A stretch of DNA of 64,000 nt, taken from contig NC_090952.1 in assembly GCF_040807025.1 (NCBI RefSeq), positions 29,447,068-29,511,067 on the forward strand, in the 5' to 3' direction. Below are positions 1-12,837 of the stretch, in pieces. Source of the stretch: Struthio camelus. Its lineage: Eukaryota; Chordata; Aves; Struthioniformes; Struthionidae. Position numbers and translations under genes: made by a program. The stretch's first letter is position 1. Each line of letters starts with the position of its first letter. The notes under the pieces were generated by a model. The model was not told the DNA's origin, searched no databases, and saw nothing but the letters and a program-made list of their open reading frames with translations.

Positions 1-796
1 CTCTGAAGTCCTGTTTGATGGTTTCCAGTTTGCCTTTCGTGTCATTAGCACCCACATGGAAGAGCAGCAGAGGGTAGTAGTCTGATGCATGGACAAGCCT
101 TGGCAGTCTTTCCACGACATCTCTTATTCGAGCCCCTGGCAGGCAGCAAACCTCTCTGGACAAGAGGTCAGGTCGGCAGATAGGTGCCTCTGTCCCCTGC
201 AGCAGGCAGTCACCCACAACAATCACTCGCCGTTTCTTCCGGGGGTTCCTGCACGGCACAGGGTCTGCCAGGCCAGTTGCCTCCCTTGGAGCCACACCCA
301 GCCTCTCCTCAGCTTGGAGGGCGCTAAACTTGTCCTTCAAGGGTAAGTCTTGAGGAGGAGCAAGAGCCTTTCTCCTTCTACGAGAGGTCACCAGCTTCCA
401 GCCCTCTTCAACAGTGTTATGATGCACCTTTACACACACTGCTGAGCCCTCTGACAACTCCGCTGCAGTGGGGGCTGGGGACTCCCGGAGCTGAACAGTC
501 TCCGAGAACGCCCTGTCAATCTCCCGCTCATCCTCTCGGATGCTACGCAGCCTACTAACCTCCTCCCGTAACTCCTTTATCTGGTGACGCAACTGGTCAA
601 GCACAGCACACCTCACACAGGAGAGCTGACTGTCAGCCCAGGCCCCACGGAGAGGCCCCAGGCACTCCCTGCAGCCTGACCGCTGCAGAGCTGCATCTGC
701 TGTCCGAGGGTCTGTCTGGGTTGAAGCCTCAGACACAGCCGATGCAGCACCTCCAGCACCCACTGGGGAACATGCTCTGCGGCGTGTCATGACCAT
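1..796 (-). CDS. CR1 retrotransposon ORF1 (PHD-like finger plus SGNH esterase-like domain), runs off the left edge
   Basis: Read on the minus strand, the frame is open from ATG (796 or, more likely, 790, which gives MTRRRACSPV) to base 1, about 263 residues with no stop. In order it shows a cysteine cluster C40-x2-C43-x14-C58-x2-C61, a charged heptad-like stretch at about residues 64-91 (LDQLRHQIKELREEVSRL) typical of a coiled coil, a variable linker, and an esterase-like block (VIVVGDCLLQGTE, then EVCCLPGARIRDV and LLLFHVGANDT). CR1 ORF1 proteins are known to combine a PHD-like finger with an SGNH esterase-like domain. Oddity: the residue at the usual GDS nucleophile is cysteine (codon 208-206), and GTND reads GAND. 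The remaining ORF1 and the whole of ORF2 would lie left of the window. An open frame this long suggests a fairly young copy. Identity with CR1 is sure; activity is unknown. Confidence 0.9.
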   Translation of the reverse strand, partial: MVMTRRRACSPVGAGGAASAVSEASTQTDPRTADAALQRSGCRECLGPLRGAWADSQLSCVRCAVLDQLRHQIKELREEVSRLRSIREDEREIDRAFSETVQLRESPAPTAAELSEGSAVCVKVHHNTVEEGWKLVTSRRRRKALAPPQDLPLKDKFSALQAEERLGVAPREATGLADPVPCRNPRKKRRVIVVGDCLLQGTEAPICRPDLLSREVCCLPGARIRDVVERLPRLVHASDYYPLLLFHVGANDTKGKLETIKQDFR

Positions 797-919
797 GCCC
801 CGGGGAAGGACACACCACTGTGCAAAACGGAGAGGTGCCTTCTTTGCCTTCTGGCACCCTTCTGTGCAAACTGCAGCCTCTGTTGTCTGCACTCTGGGAG
901 CTGTGCTCCAGGCCTGGCT

Positions 920-975
920 CTTATATAGGCCTCTGCCTAGCAGTGACTCACAAGGGTGCTTGGCCCACCCAATCA
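920..975 (-). promoter_or_regulatory. Possible TATA and CCAAT elements in the CR1 5' UTR
   Basis: On the minus strand TATATAA lies at 927-921, and an ATTGG box (plus-strand CCAAT at 968-972) about 40 bases upstream of it. The arrangement resembles a polymerase II promoter upstream of ORF1. It is inference from motifs only; GC-rich UTRs can contain such strings by chance. Confidence 0.35.
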
Positions 976-1300
976 GGAGCCATCTGAAACAAAAGCCCCA
1001 ACTCCCTTGGACCAGGGCAGCCCAGAGAGCTCGTTAGCAGCAGCCCCACCTAGCTAGGACTTCCCAGGAGAAGTTAAGTCAAGGCCCCCTGCAGGAGTCC
1101 TTGCCCAGCTCTCCCTTCCTGCTAGCAGCAAGCACCGTCTAGTTCCTCGGGGGTCCCCAGAAAGTCTCCACAACTTCCAACAAGGCCCACAAAAGGCCCA
1201 GGCAGAGCCCAGACACTGCTGCGCAAACTGCTGCCTCTGTTCGCTGCCTCTGTTGGCTGCGCTCTGCAGATCTTTGGGACCTTTTATTTCTGGCCAGAAG

Positions 1301-4300
1301 ATCCTCTTCCTTAGATACACACAAAACTTGTCATAAACTGTTGCCCGTCTACTTTTCTGGGGTGCTGAGCAGCTGGTCTCCCATAGATGGCCTTGGCCTT
1401 GGAAAGCCTGGTTCATTCCTCCCCAAATGCAGACATAAACACTAACGTGAAGCAGGCTGCTGACATGTGCATCAAACAAACAGAATTAAATTAGCAAGCT
1501 GCTTCAGCCACTGCGCACTATCACAGGAAACTCTTGCTTCCCCTCGCTTTTTCCTGCTTTCCCTGAAGATGCAGGTGATTTTGAATTAATTGAAATTGTG
1601 TATGTTGTAGGGAGTGCTCAGGGAATCCTACGCCACATGATCCATAGCATATCCCAGCTTGTCAAGATGAAAATGTAGCAGACATCCCCTTCCCCACCCC
1701 AAAGCCATATGGGTTAACCTGCTTCAGCAGTCCGGCACTCAGCCCCTGCCATGCTTTTTCAGTTCCTGCCCCAGAACGCCGCATGCTCCTAGCAGGCCAA
1801 AAGATAAATACATGAATGAACTACAGAGCTTCAAAAGCAAACGCCTTCCCTGGGTTTCTTCCAGGTTAATTCATCAGGTCCATTTCTGGGGCACGGACAC
1901 TAATTTTATATCTGTTCCCTTGTCACGGGAACCTTGTTCATTGATTTCAGGGCACTTAAAAGGCCATGGCTGAAAACAGAATTTATGCTCAAATTACCTA
2001 AATATTTTTCGAGTTTCTCCTCAAAAAGGCCTTGGTCAGGCACATTGATCTGAGGTCAGATCTCTGCTGGGCTTTGGCTATCCACCTGCATTCATATACC
2101 CAGATGCAGAGTGCCCTAGGGGCTCAGGTAGCCAGATTTGTACAGATATGCTTACTCAGAGAAAGCTGCTGATATATATAATCACCCCATCCAGAAAGAG
2201 TCCAAGGCTCTCTTCTTACATAGACAATAAAGGCCTCTCCTCTTCTTTCTGTGTCGCTGATGCCATTCAATTGCATTCACCATTTTGGATACTAAGAACA
2301 AAATACAAATAATGTTTCCTGATTCCTGTTGGTAAATGTGAAAACCACAGACCTACAAGCTCAGCCTAGCAGATTCTTAGTTAGCAGATAGATGATGAAA
2401 CAGCTTGGGAAGATTTTTGTAGTTCCCTTTTGCTGCCTTTATTAAGGTCAAACCAGCATTAATGATGTTGTCTGGAGAAGTTCAACCCTAGTAGTCTTGG
2501 CCAGCTGCTTAAACACAGTCTTAAGCCCTCTGGTTTGTGTCTGACATGCAGTCAAGCGGATTTTCATCATCCTTTTCAGAATCATATTTCCTTTCCTCTT
2601 TCTCAGCTGCATGGTCCTCCCTGAATGGCAGCACACTCCAGATGCTGAGCATCACTCTGGGTATTGATCCAAACTCTGCCCCAATCTGGACAAGTCATAT
2701 GTCCTTTCTGTATCTCAGTCACCACATCTGCAACACTGGGGTGCATCTTTCAGGAAGAGGTCTGAGCCCTTCAGGGAAAAATATATTTTAAATACCATCT
2801 AGTACTCTCTGATTTGCCAGGCTATATTTGTAAAGTGTTTGAATTCTTTCCAGTTGCATTTTCCTGCAGTTTCCATTTTACAATATTTAGAGGAAGTAGA
2901 CCAACAAAATACAAATACAGTATTTCTGTTTAAAGGATTTCCTTTCACACAGGCTATGTTTCTAGGACCACTAATACTGGCTCCACACAGTACTGGATTA
3001 CTGACAGTAAAAAGAATTGTTTCTAGTCTGATACTTAGTGTCTTAAACCTGGATTTACTGTACTGATAAACCACTGCTCTTCCAGATTCTTTTCCACTCT
3101 GTTTTTGCCTAGCTGTCCAGAATAAACGGAGTCAAACTTTCCAGGGTATGAGCAGATATAATACTGTACAGATTAATGGGAATCAAGCATGTCTTGCTGC
3201 TCTCCCAACCTGATTATCACAGGCTGAACTGCTATCATTACTATCACCATTACTAATCTGCTCTCTATACCACTTCATATTTGTCATAAGGGATAAAATA
3301 TTCTTATAACATCACCGTGATCCTGCATTACAGTACTGTGTCATTTTTATCTCTGTCATACCCAGGAAATATGGTATGGCTAATGAAATGCCATGAAGCC
3401 AAAATGGGAAATATTTAGCATCAAAGGGTAGTTATGTCAAAAATCTTGTGACACCAACCTGCTCTGCAGAGAACTGAAGTAGCCTGTGGTGAGTAAACAG
3501 AAAATGAAGAGCAGCCTTGTACAGGCAAATCATTCCTCTGCTGTGGGAGTGAAATAAAAGAGAGTTAGCATGTGACCTGAATTTTCCCCTCCACTAACAA
3601 GGAACAACATCCTAGATACCCACAACACAGTGCCTTACATGAACATTCACACCACCTAAAACTCAGCAGCTACTCACACATACTAACTTGTGCACTCATC
3701 CATCATCAGGTACTCAGCCCTACTACTGTTTCCTCTGCCAGTTGGCAGGACAGGTATTTTCGTATGACTCAGAGAAAATCCCAGGGAAAACAAGTAATGA
3801 CTTCAATGAGTTCAGCATGTCAGAAACGAGAAGATAAATCAGTGAGGGAATACTGATGATGTTGCAGAGGAGGTACATCTGATGGTTTCTGTTCAGGAGC
3901 ATTACCTGGAAACTAGTATTTTCTCCCAGCAGGCTGAAGTGACGCCATCAATTTCATCCTTCATCAGTTTCAATATCATATGAGGCAGATCTAATAAGTA
4001 ATTGTGGCCCATTCCCTTAGCCTGTACCAGTTATAAGTTCTCTACGGTACAAAGGAACAGGGGGTAGGTGACAGCAGAGGTGAGCTAGAGGCCTTTGCTG
4101 ACTGCATTACAGCTCTTTAGGTAGCTTGAGGTTGAAACAATCAAAGTGTGCCTGGAAATGTCATTCCGTGGGTGAGCCTGACACCAGCAGCAAGCCAAGC
4201 AGTGACACACTGAACGATAAGGCAGTTGACAAGCCTTGTCAGTTGGTGTCCCTCAGTAATCCTTAGGGATGATGTGGTGTAACTCTGACAGCTCAGAACC

Positions 4301-7300
4301 TTTTACACACATAGCTTCCAGGGTATAAAGCTACTAAATGCCAACATCCAAAGGTACTCACTCATCTTGGGGCTGGCTACTTGGAGTTGACATCATGAAA
4401 GCTATTTCATTCCTTTCCTGCTCCTAATCCCCAAGTTGTACCACCATATATGTCTTTGGTGTACCTGATTTCCTTAAGAAGGACATATTTTTGAAGATAT
4501 AGAAAGACTTCCAGACTCACATTGATCAGAGAGCCTCTGTGGGCATGCTAAGGCTGATGGTAGCTTTTAAATTGCCACTGTTTATCTACTGTTTAATTTT
4601 TGTGGAAAAGACTGAAATTCCTGATCAAGACTGTTTAGGAGGCAGAATAGATGTGTGTGCATTGTTTGATATTCTCCAGCACCACGTGAGTGTAAAAGAT
4701 GAGGATCCAGACATACCATGTTAAAGACCAAGAGGTAATATAGCCATCTGATTGCGCTATTTGTTTTCTAAGACTGTAAAAGCTTTTGAAATTGTACGCC
4801 TGGGCTTGTGCCTGTTTGATGCCCAACCCTTTGCTGCGATACCACAACCAACAAATTATGATTAAATGACAGGCTGCCTCCTCTGACTGCTGGATGGCTA
4901 TGTGCTGGTCCTTCTTCCCCATTTGGGCATAAGACTTGGTCAAAATAGTTCCTCTCTGTCCCCCTAGAATAAGGAATGGAAAAGGGGGGTAGAGGAAAGG
5001 AGCCCTGTGAGAAACAAAGACGTTCAAAAATGCAGAGACCCAATAACTACACACTAGAACTGGCAAATTCAGTGCTTTGAAGAAGGAACTCCACTCCTCC
5101 ACTCCATTTTCTAAGCCCACATGATAACCTCAGCACTCTGATGATATACAGATTAATCAAAGTAAATTAGGCCCACTTCTTTCCATTTAGGGCCATAACA
5201 CACCTCCGCTATCATAGTGGTATCTGAGCAATTTGCTTTCCTGGTGCCTTGCTCACAGCAGAGCAGGCTGTAAGTATTCAGGTTCCTGATGTTGCCACCA
5301 GAAACTAGTCCTTGATTTCAGTGGATGCAGGGTCCTGTCATAGTTGTGCATAAACTCAGGTTCACTGGCCAACTGCACCCTAAAGCACTGGGAATGAAGG
5401 GTAAACTATTTACCAGTGTTAATCATCTTTTATATTGTTAGCTTTGAAAACAGCTCAGCATGGCAAAGAATTGCATGGCTTGGTTCTCCTATCCAAAAAT
5501 AGCTCATGTGAGACAATCCATTTTCGTATTCCAGTAAGCTCAATCTAGACTAATAACTACAAAACTTATACACAGGGGTTTTTTTTCCTAGAAAACTGCA
5601 AACCAGTCTGTTTCCCTTCAAAGCCAATTCCAAGCATGCTTTGTTTACTACACTTGCTTGTATCATTCTCTGTGCTGACTTTCTTCACACCTTTAAAAGT
5701 CTACTTCATGATAAGGCAGATCTAATATTCTGATCATATTTGGAGGTATGGGATTGGTTTAAACCCACATCGAGAGTATACATGCTATTCCATAAAGTAA
5801 CGAGTTTTTTTTAATCTCTGTGCCTCAATTTCCTTACATATAACATGACAATAGTCATTTCTCCTGTTTCAAGAATACAAAGTTACACTAGCATTTTTGA
5901 TGCTTGCAAAGCATTTGGCAGATGTGCAGGGGAGGGTATGAGTTCAAATGATTATGACTACAGTACTACATTCCTAAAGTCTCTTACCCTCATTAACAAA
6001 AACCGAATTTTGCAGATATCTCACCAGGGACTATCTGAAAGGCTGGCCACAGAGACTGCGGCTGAGGGGTGTGGTGTGGGATTGGCAAAGTTATTATCCC
6101 TCCCAGAAAAGTTATGGGAACTCATCTCTGTGAGCCTGATGCTGCTCTTCCTTACAGCGGTGCACACTGAGTGCCGTGATTAGCTGTAACTGAGATACAA
6201 ACCTGACCTGTTGGGCCAAGTTCCAGGACAGATTGTATATCCAGGCTCAGAAAAGCTTGGCTCTTCTGGATGAATCTCAGTAGAGCTTGTTTTAATGCCC
6301 AGGAAAGGAGGAAAAATATTTCACTGGCAATATCTACTTCACTCAGGGCTAGCTCCATGTTTCAAATCAAATTAATTCCACATTGGACTTTTTTTATATA
6401 ATCCACAGCTTTTGATTCAGATACCCTGCTGGGGGAGGAGTCACGAATAAAACTGGGTATTACAAAAAAGTGGATGTCTGAGAACAGTGAACTGACACGA
6501 TTTTGGCAAGGGGGCAGGGCGTCCCCTCTGCTTGTCTAAGAGCCTTTCTCACATTTCACCTCTGCTTCCAAAGCAACCCCGATTCCAGGCATCAATATTT
6601 CATGAGACATAAACGGTTCCCCTTTAGGAAAAGTAAAAGCACTTTTTCCTGTTTGTGAAATCTCAGCATTGCCAAGAACAAGAAAGCTTTCAAAACTGCA
6701 TCTTTGCTGCTCGCTGAGCTTTACTGCCTTATAGGGTCTGAATCCCCTGGATTCACGCCGGGGGCAGGCTGAGAATGCTGGCTTTTCCTCCTTCTGGGTG
6801 ATTCTCGCAGGCCCACAAGTGATGTCATGGTACATTTTAGGCTACAATAACAGGAAATCATCTAGTGTTTACACTGGCAGACTGGGCTGTGATGTGATTT
6901 TCCTCCTCTTCCCCCTCACTCCACCCCCACCAGTGACTTCCTTGGTCTATCTGTTTCCTCCGATTAAAATACTACATAGTGACAACACTGAAGGAGGAAA
7001 AAGGAAAGTTGGGGGAGGGAGACGGAAAGGCATCTTTTAAAAGGATGGTGGGTTCCCTTGGCATCACTTACACACAGCGCATCCCCAGACACACGCGCAC
7101 ACACACATGCACATGCTGTGTTAGCATAGCAGCCCAGACACGAGTCAGGAACTTGGCCTGCTGAGGGACTGAAGGATACACTCCTCCAAGCTGCAGAAAT
7201 GAAAAAGAAACTCTTCCCTTCCTAGCACGGATAAGTCACAGAACAGATCTCCCCAGCAAGGTTTTAATTCTGAATTTCCCTATAGCTGGGACACACACAT

Positions 7301-10300
7301 AGGCAATACTGAAAATATATGATACAAGCTGATAGACTGCTCCGAGGTGGCGCTTTCAGAGCTGGAGAAGTGGAAGGATGCAAATGAACATGCCTGGAGG
7401 CTGTGCTACAGTGTGAGGCCCACTGCATTTCAGTCAGAGGTGAGTGAAGGTGCCAGGCCCGGGCTGGGTTTCAGGCACTGCTTGGAGCAGTGATGTGCAG
7501 CACGAAAGTTAGATATTCTGTCCTTCACAGCTTGCTAAGATGGAGCGAAGAAAGAAGGAGATGTAAGGAAGTTTCCAAAACACTAAGAATTCCAAAGAGT
7601 AAAAACAGGAGCACTGCCAGACCAACTGGCCTTAGGACACTGAAGGTCAGTGTTTGAACTTAGAACTCAAAAGCGTTGAGATCTGGGCCAATTTATAGTT
7701 TCGTTGGGCTTGATTCTCTCCTCCCTTACATCAGTGAAATGGGCCTTGAAAACAGCAACTCTCAGTCCCTGGAGGACTGTGAGCCAAATCCTGGCAACTT
7801 CCCAGAGCTATTTTCATCTCCTCAGATTTTCAGTTAAATTGATCCACTCCCTCTCCAGGTCTCTTTTGCTCTCCTGGCTGCCTACTCCATTATCAGTGGC
7901 AGTGGCCCAAGTTCTGCATCTTGGTGTTACTCCAACAACTTCACTAATGTTACATCTGGTAGATACTCAGCCTTGTGCAATTTCCTAAGGGGAAAGTCAT
8001 TAGCCCAAACAACACAGAGTATTTTCTGTGACCAGCAGTGCCAGATAAAGCAATCAGCAAGTCCTTGATGCAAGAAAATATCATTCAGTTCTCTGTACAA
8101 ATTAAGTTTTCATTATTTTGATAATTTAGGGCAGCTTCTAAAAGTGGAGAGAAATGAGTGTAATCCATGCCCCAAGCCAGCTGCACATTGTATGGCCACG
8201 TTAGCAAGACACTGAGCCCCGGATAATATACCCTGCCTTTGGAAGGGACATAATAGCTTAGATATGGGTTAACCAATGGTTTTGTTGCTTGGAGCCAGCT
8301 TGCCTCTGGTTATGTGAATGAGATTCACATCCCGTCATTTCCCTGAAGGATACAGCGTTAACATGCCCTTCTTGCTCATGGCTATAGCAGTGGGCCAGTA
8401 GAGCTCACACAAGCACCTCTGAGTCAGGGACACTAAGGAGTAACTGGGGTAGCCTCTAGAGCAGGTATCAGGATATCTGGAGCTGAAGGAGGATGTGAAA
8501 AGACATGTCATTCAAAGCAACATGAAAGTCTGAGATGAGAGTGATGGCAAATATTGAATAAGCTTTTTGTAGCAAGATGTGTAAAAGAAGCATACCTCAG
8601 GATGAGCTGGGGTCCCCTTTCTGCACTCCCTCACAAGACAAGGCCTCCAATGAAACTGAAAAGGCAATTCACTTAAAAAAAAAAAACTCACAGTATATAC
8701 TTCATCTGCCATATGATATCACTGAGACCAAGAAACTTCAGCATATTCAGGAGAGAACTGGACTTCTCATAAATAACAAGGTCCATGGTGTATGACACAC
8801 AGCAACAGAGACCGGAGTGGCAGGGTGTGCAGTCATGGGCTGTTTCTAGCCAGTCACTTGGTAGACTTTACGCAAACTTGATCTACTCCGAGGAAATGAT
8901 AGAAACCCGGAGGAGCCTTCTATGTTCTCTAAGTTTTCCTGTCCCCCGACCTTCCATGGCACAGGGTCTGCATTTCATGGCTTGCAACCAAATGAAGATA
9001 TTTATATGTGGGTCTTAAATCTAGCCATCCTAGTAGAAAAAGGTGCCCTTTGACACCTTCAGCAACTTCTACAGATTTTCACAGGCTTTCTAAGGCTGAA
9101 GATTTTTGAGGCTTTTTGGCCTCATTTTCTATCTGTTATTTTTTTTAGTGTGTGTTGGCTGTGAGCTCCTCGAACTACAGCCACAAACTACCAGAAAAGG
9201 CACCTCACTGAAACCACATGGGAGTCCTCTTGAAGAAACCCGCTGGTAGAGCACGACTGTGTATTTCCCAGAAAGAAGTTGAAGTAAGCTCATCCACTGG
9301 GAGATTTGTTTTCTGTTGCAGGTAGGACATTGCATCCCAATTGAGGAACTCATCACTCCAAAAAGGCAGTCCATCTCCTGGCCCCTGTCCAGTGAAATGG
9401 TTTGCCATCTTGACCTTGGCATGAATCATCCGCAGCGAAAATGACATTTTTTTGAAGCAATGATGAGCTGAAAAGCTTGCTGGATCATAAAGTGGTGTAT
9501 TTGCTCATTCTGGCTGAGATTGTATATGATCAGCAAGGCCTAATGAACAGCTGATATAAATGAAGGCAGAGGATGAACAGCCTATCTGAGGCCACACTGA
9601 ACCCAGTTGATGGAAGTCACAGAGGCTTGGTTGACACAACCATATTCTTCCCTTGTCTCCTGTGCCTCCCCACTCCTTTCCTGTCCCACTGCGCTAGGCT
9701 TAGACAAGAACAGGCCAGGAAGGGAAAGGGTAGCAAATAAAAGGATTTTATTTTTATTGTCTATTTCTCTCCATCTGTGCAACATCAAAAACACTGATAG
9801 CTTTAAATCAGGGTGAGAGATCTCCTAAATGGAAAAGCAAAAAGTCTGAGGCAGGCACTGTGCAAAACTTGCCTAGGAGGCAGAAGGTCTAGCTGAGAGC
9901 ACCACGGCTCTATTCAGTACATTTAGAAATTGCAGGTCTTCAGTTCATAAAGCTGAAAGGCAGGAAACTGCTTTAGAGAAAAATACAATTGGGGGTACTC
10001 ATAGTCTGCATCTATGCTGCAAGTGTAAGTATCATGCACAGCAGTTAGCAGAAGGAACAGGAACCATGAACTCTAAGGGACTTCACCCTTTCAGGTTACT
10101 CAAATACTTGCCACTGGTCAGTGATGGGCTGACATAAGCTGCAGTAAAGCCCCAGGTGCCAGGCCCTCATTGATATTATTATTTGAGGCAGCTCATCAGA
10201 GCTGGAAGGGGAGGACCATCCCAGCAATGCTCACACATTATCCTGCAGCATGTGGACTATCCTAGTCCAGAATAAACAGGAAGTTTTCACCCCAAGCAGG

Positions 10301-12834
10301 TAGCAGGGATCTTAAGCCCATTAAAACATGCACCTCAGTCCCAGTCATGCTTAAAGTTAGGCACAACCTCAAATGCTTTGCTGAATTATGGATTGAGTCT
10401 TTGCTCTCTTGAGCAATCCCAAAGACAAATTGTAAGGGTTTACTCGCTGGTAAGTTGTATGGACTAATTAGCTCATATTTAGGAAGAACTTTAAAGATGA
10501 AAAATGCTGTGCAGTCTAATTATTATTATTAAAAATACCTCCCAGGCAGTAACGTGAAAGGAGAGAATTATGCACTCTTTCATAAGCTCCTTAGTGGAAA
10601 AAGAGTAATAGCCTAAAACTACAACCTGATCTACACTATGAAACTATCCTGGCTGCCAACAACCATGTGAATGGATATGATGCTTTACAGTGGTAACCCA
10701 GTCAGCTTTGTGCCAGCCTGGGATGAGGGAAGACTATTGGTGGCAAAAGAGATGCTGCCTGCTGTGAAAACATGATCCTTCGTTTTAACAGTCCCCTCTA
10801 CCAGCCCACTTGATATTTTGCTCCCAGGCAAATAATGGGATAGAGGTTTATTTCCAAGAAACCCAAGCGTACAGTAGATGCAGCTCAACCTCACTACATT
10901 ACTCCTTCCTCCAACTGAGATAGTGACAAAAGCAGCCTCACTGGAGAGTGCCATTTGGCAGCCAGGAAGGAGGGTGGCTGCAACTAAAATCTCTGGTGGG
11001 GAGCTAGCAGAGAGGCTCTCTCAATTTCTTTGCAAATTTTGTGGGGTCTGAATTAAAATCTTTCAGGACAGAAAATGCAGGACAAGTACAAGACCATTTT
11101 CTAATTGCAGAATCTCCAGGAGACCAGTGCTTTAGCTGCACAGAAACCTGGCAAGGCAGAAATACTTCAAAGGGGCACTATTTGCACTTTGGTGAGCAAA
11201 AGCTTACTATCAGCTCTGCTTCTACTGCCCCATGCCTGGGTGGAGGCAACTATCATGACCATTTGGGAGTTAGCATATCTCTTGAAAGTGCTTGTCCTTG
11301 ACTTGCAGGAGATCTAAGAAACATCCAGTGCTGGGGACTTTTATTCACTTGCCACATATGTCAAATGCACTTGCTTTCTGTGATTCAGAGCCTGGGGGAG
11401 ACTTTGGCCTCTGCAACTGCATTTCCCTTTTCTGCTGAGTCACTCTGCCCGCAGATAGGCTGTGCGGATGCCCTGGATAGCCTCAAAGTGCTGGGCTGAA
11501 TGCTAAATGGGAGCATGCTGCAGCAAACCCCACATTTTCCAAACCCTTGCCAGGACCCAGCTAAGTCACTGCCCACATACCATGCTGCTGGCAATATGCA
11601 GGGTAGCCAAGAGCATGGCTTGTTCCTCCGAAAATGTCCTGAGCTGCATCAGTGACCCCTCTCATCCATTTCATGGATATAGTAAGCCTGATAACTCCCC
11701 AGCCATGAACAACATCTCTCTCTGTAATAGCGTTTGTGGGGGAAGAAAGAGAGAGACAGCACCAGTGGATGTAGTTTGGTCCTTCCCACAATGAGGCACT
11801 TGCCCCAGGGGTTTCTTCTGAGGTGCTTGTGGTTCCTTTGCCCCAGCCTTGGCAGATGCTGTGAACAGGGTCTAAAGACTACGCAATGCTCAAAGCACAG
11901 GGAGCACAGAGTTTTCACAATCCCAAGATGCACAGGAGCAAGCACGTGCTCTGGAGTAGCTGGGGTTGCTGTGGGGTTAACACGGCTTAAACCACTGGAA
12001 AGTCAGCCCATCAAGTGCAGACAGCATGAACGTGAAGTTTTTCATGTTCCTTCCCAAGCCCTTGCTAACATTTGATAATAGCTTATGGAATTAGAGGACC
12101 GATGAGAGAGGACTAAAGCACTGAAATTTTAACTTTCAGTCTGTCCTGGGCCAGGAAGCAAGTAGGAGTTAATATCAACTGACAGTGATGAAAGGCCTTT
12201 GTGAAGTGAGCAGTTCTCTGCCCCAGTTTTGGGATGAGTTTTGAATCTCACTCACTTCACAAGCTCTGCAACAGTCTCAGGACACATCAGATTAAATTGC
12301 ATCAGCTAAATTGCTGCCGATTTATAGCGGAAGGGGTGGGGAAGCAGAGCATGAAACTGGCTACAAATCAATGCAAGAAAAGGGTGTGGGACACAGTGCA
12401 CTCAGCTGCCTGGAGCAGGCTCCCAGCTGCAGCAAAGAGCCTGACTCTGTGTAGTTACCGCTCTAAGTCTGAATCAAGCAGGAAAACTAGTAAGCAGGAT
12501 GGCCCATTTCATTCTGCTGCGGAAGTCTTTATTCTTCCTTTCTCCCCTGCTCCTGATGACTGGACAGGGCTAGCCTCAAAGTGCTTGGCTGGGATGGGGA
12601 GCAGCCACAAAACACACTCACCTTTAGAAACCCACCTTGCAAACCAAGTTCACATGATAGCACCTAAGGCTGTGGTGGTACTAGCAGACCTCATGACCAC
12701 AAATGTACTTATTACATAGAGCATCAGAAACAGCTTGGTCCTTAGTCCATTGCAAGACAATCTGGGTTATTTTAAATACACTTTGGGGGATTTTTCTAAG
12801 CGAAGGAAGACAAAGTTTTGGAATACACCCGACC
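1301..12834. other. Long stretch with no supported gene
   Basis: Only short open frames appear, none with a recognisable domain or a convincing exon chain. The longest are about 160 codons (minus, 4635-5120, and plus, 12234-12719). A short CA-rich patch lies near 7081-7112. The stretch is probably intergenic or intronic DNA with old unrecognised repeats. Confidence 0.6.
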
Positions 12835-12837
12835 TCC

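Larger units (their letters stand above)
1..1300 (-). mobile_element. CR1 non-LTR retrotransposon, 5' end (5' UTR plus ORF1)
   Basis: ORF1 (left of 796) is preceded on the minus strand by a GC-rich 5' UTR. It contains two similar modules, at 862-899 and 1218-1266, both built around CTCTGTT and TGC(A/G)CAAACTG on the plus strand. The right boundary is approximate: similarity fades near 1270-1300 and I saw no clear target-site duplication. Most CR1 copies are 5'-truncated, so a copy that keeps its 5' UTR is uncommon. Confidence 0.8.

Noticed and set aside
2448-2791. Possible processed pseudogene fragment (charged minus-strand frames)
   Set aside because: Two frames each look partly protein-like, but I cannot match either to a known protein.
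4635-5120. 161-codon minus-strand frame
   Set aside because: No family resemblance; an overlapping frame is almost as long, suggesting chance.
12234-12719. 161-codon plus-strand frame
   Set aside because: No recognisable domain, biased low-information sequence and no splice context; length alone is not enough.
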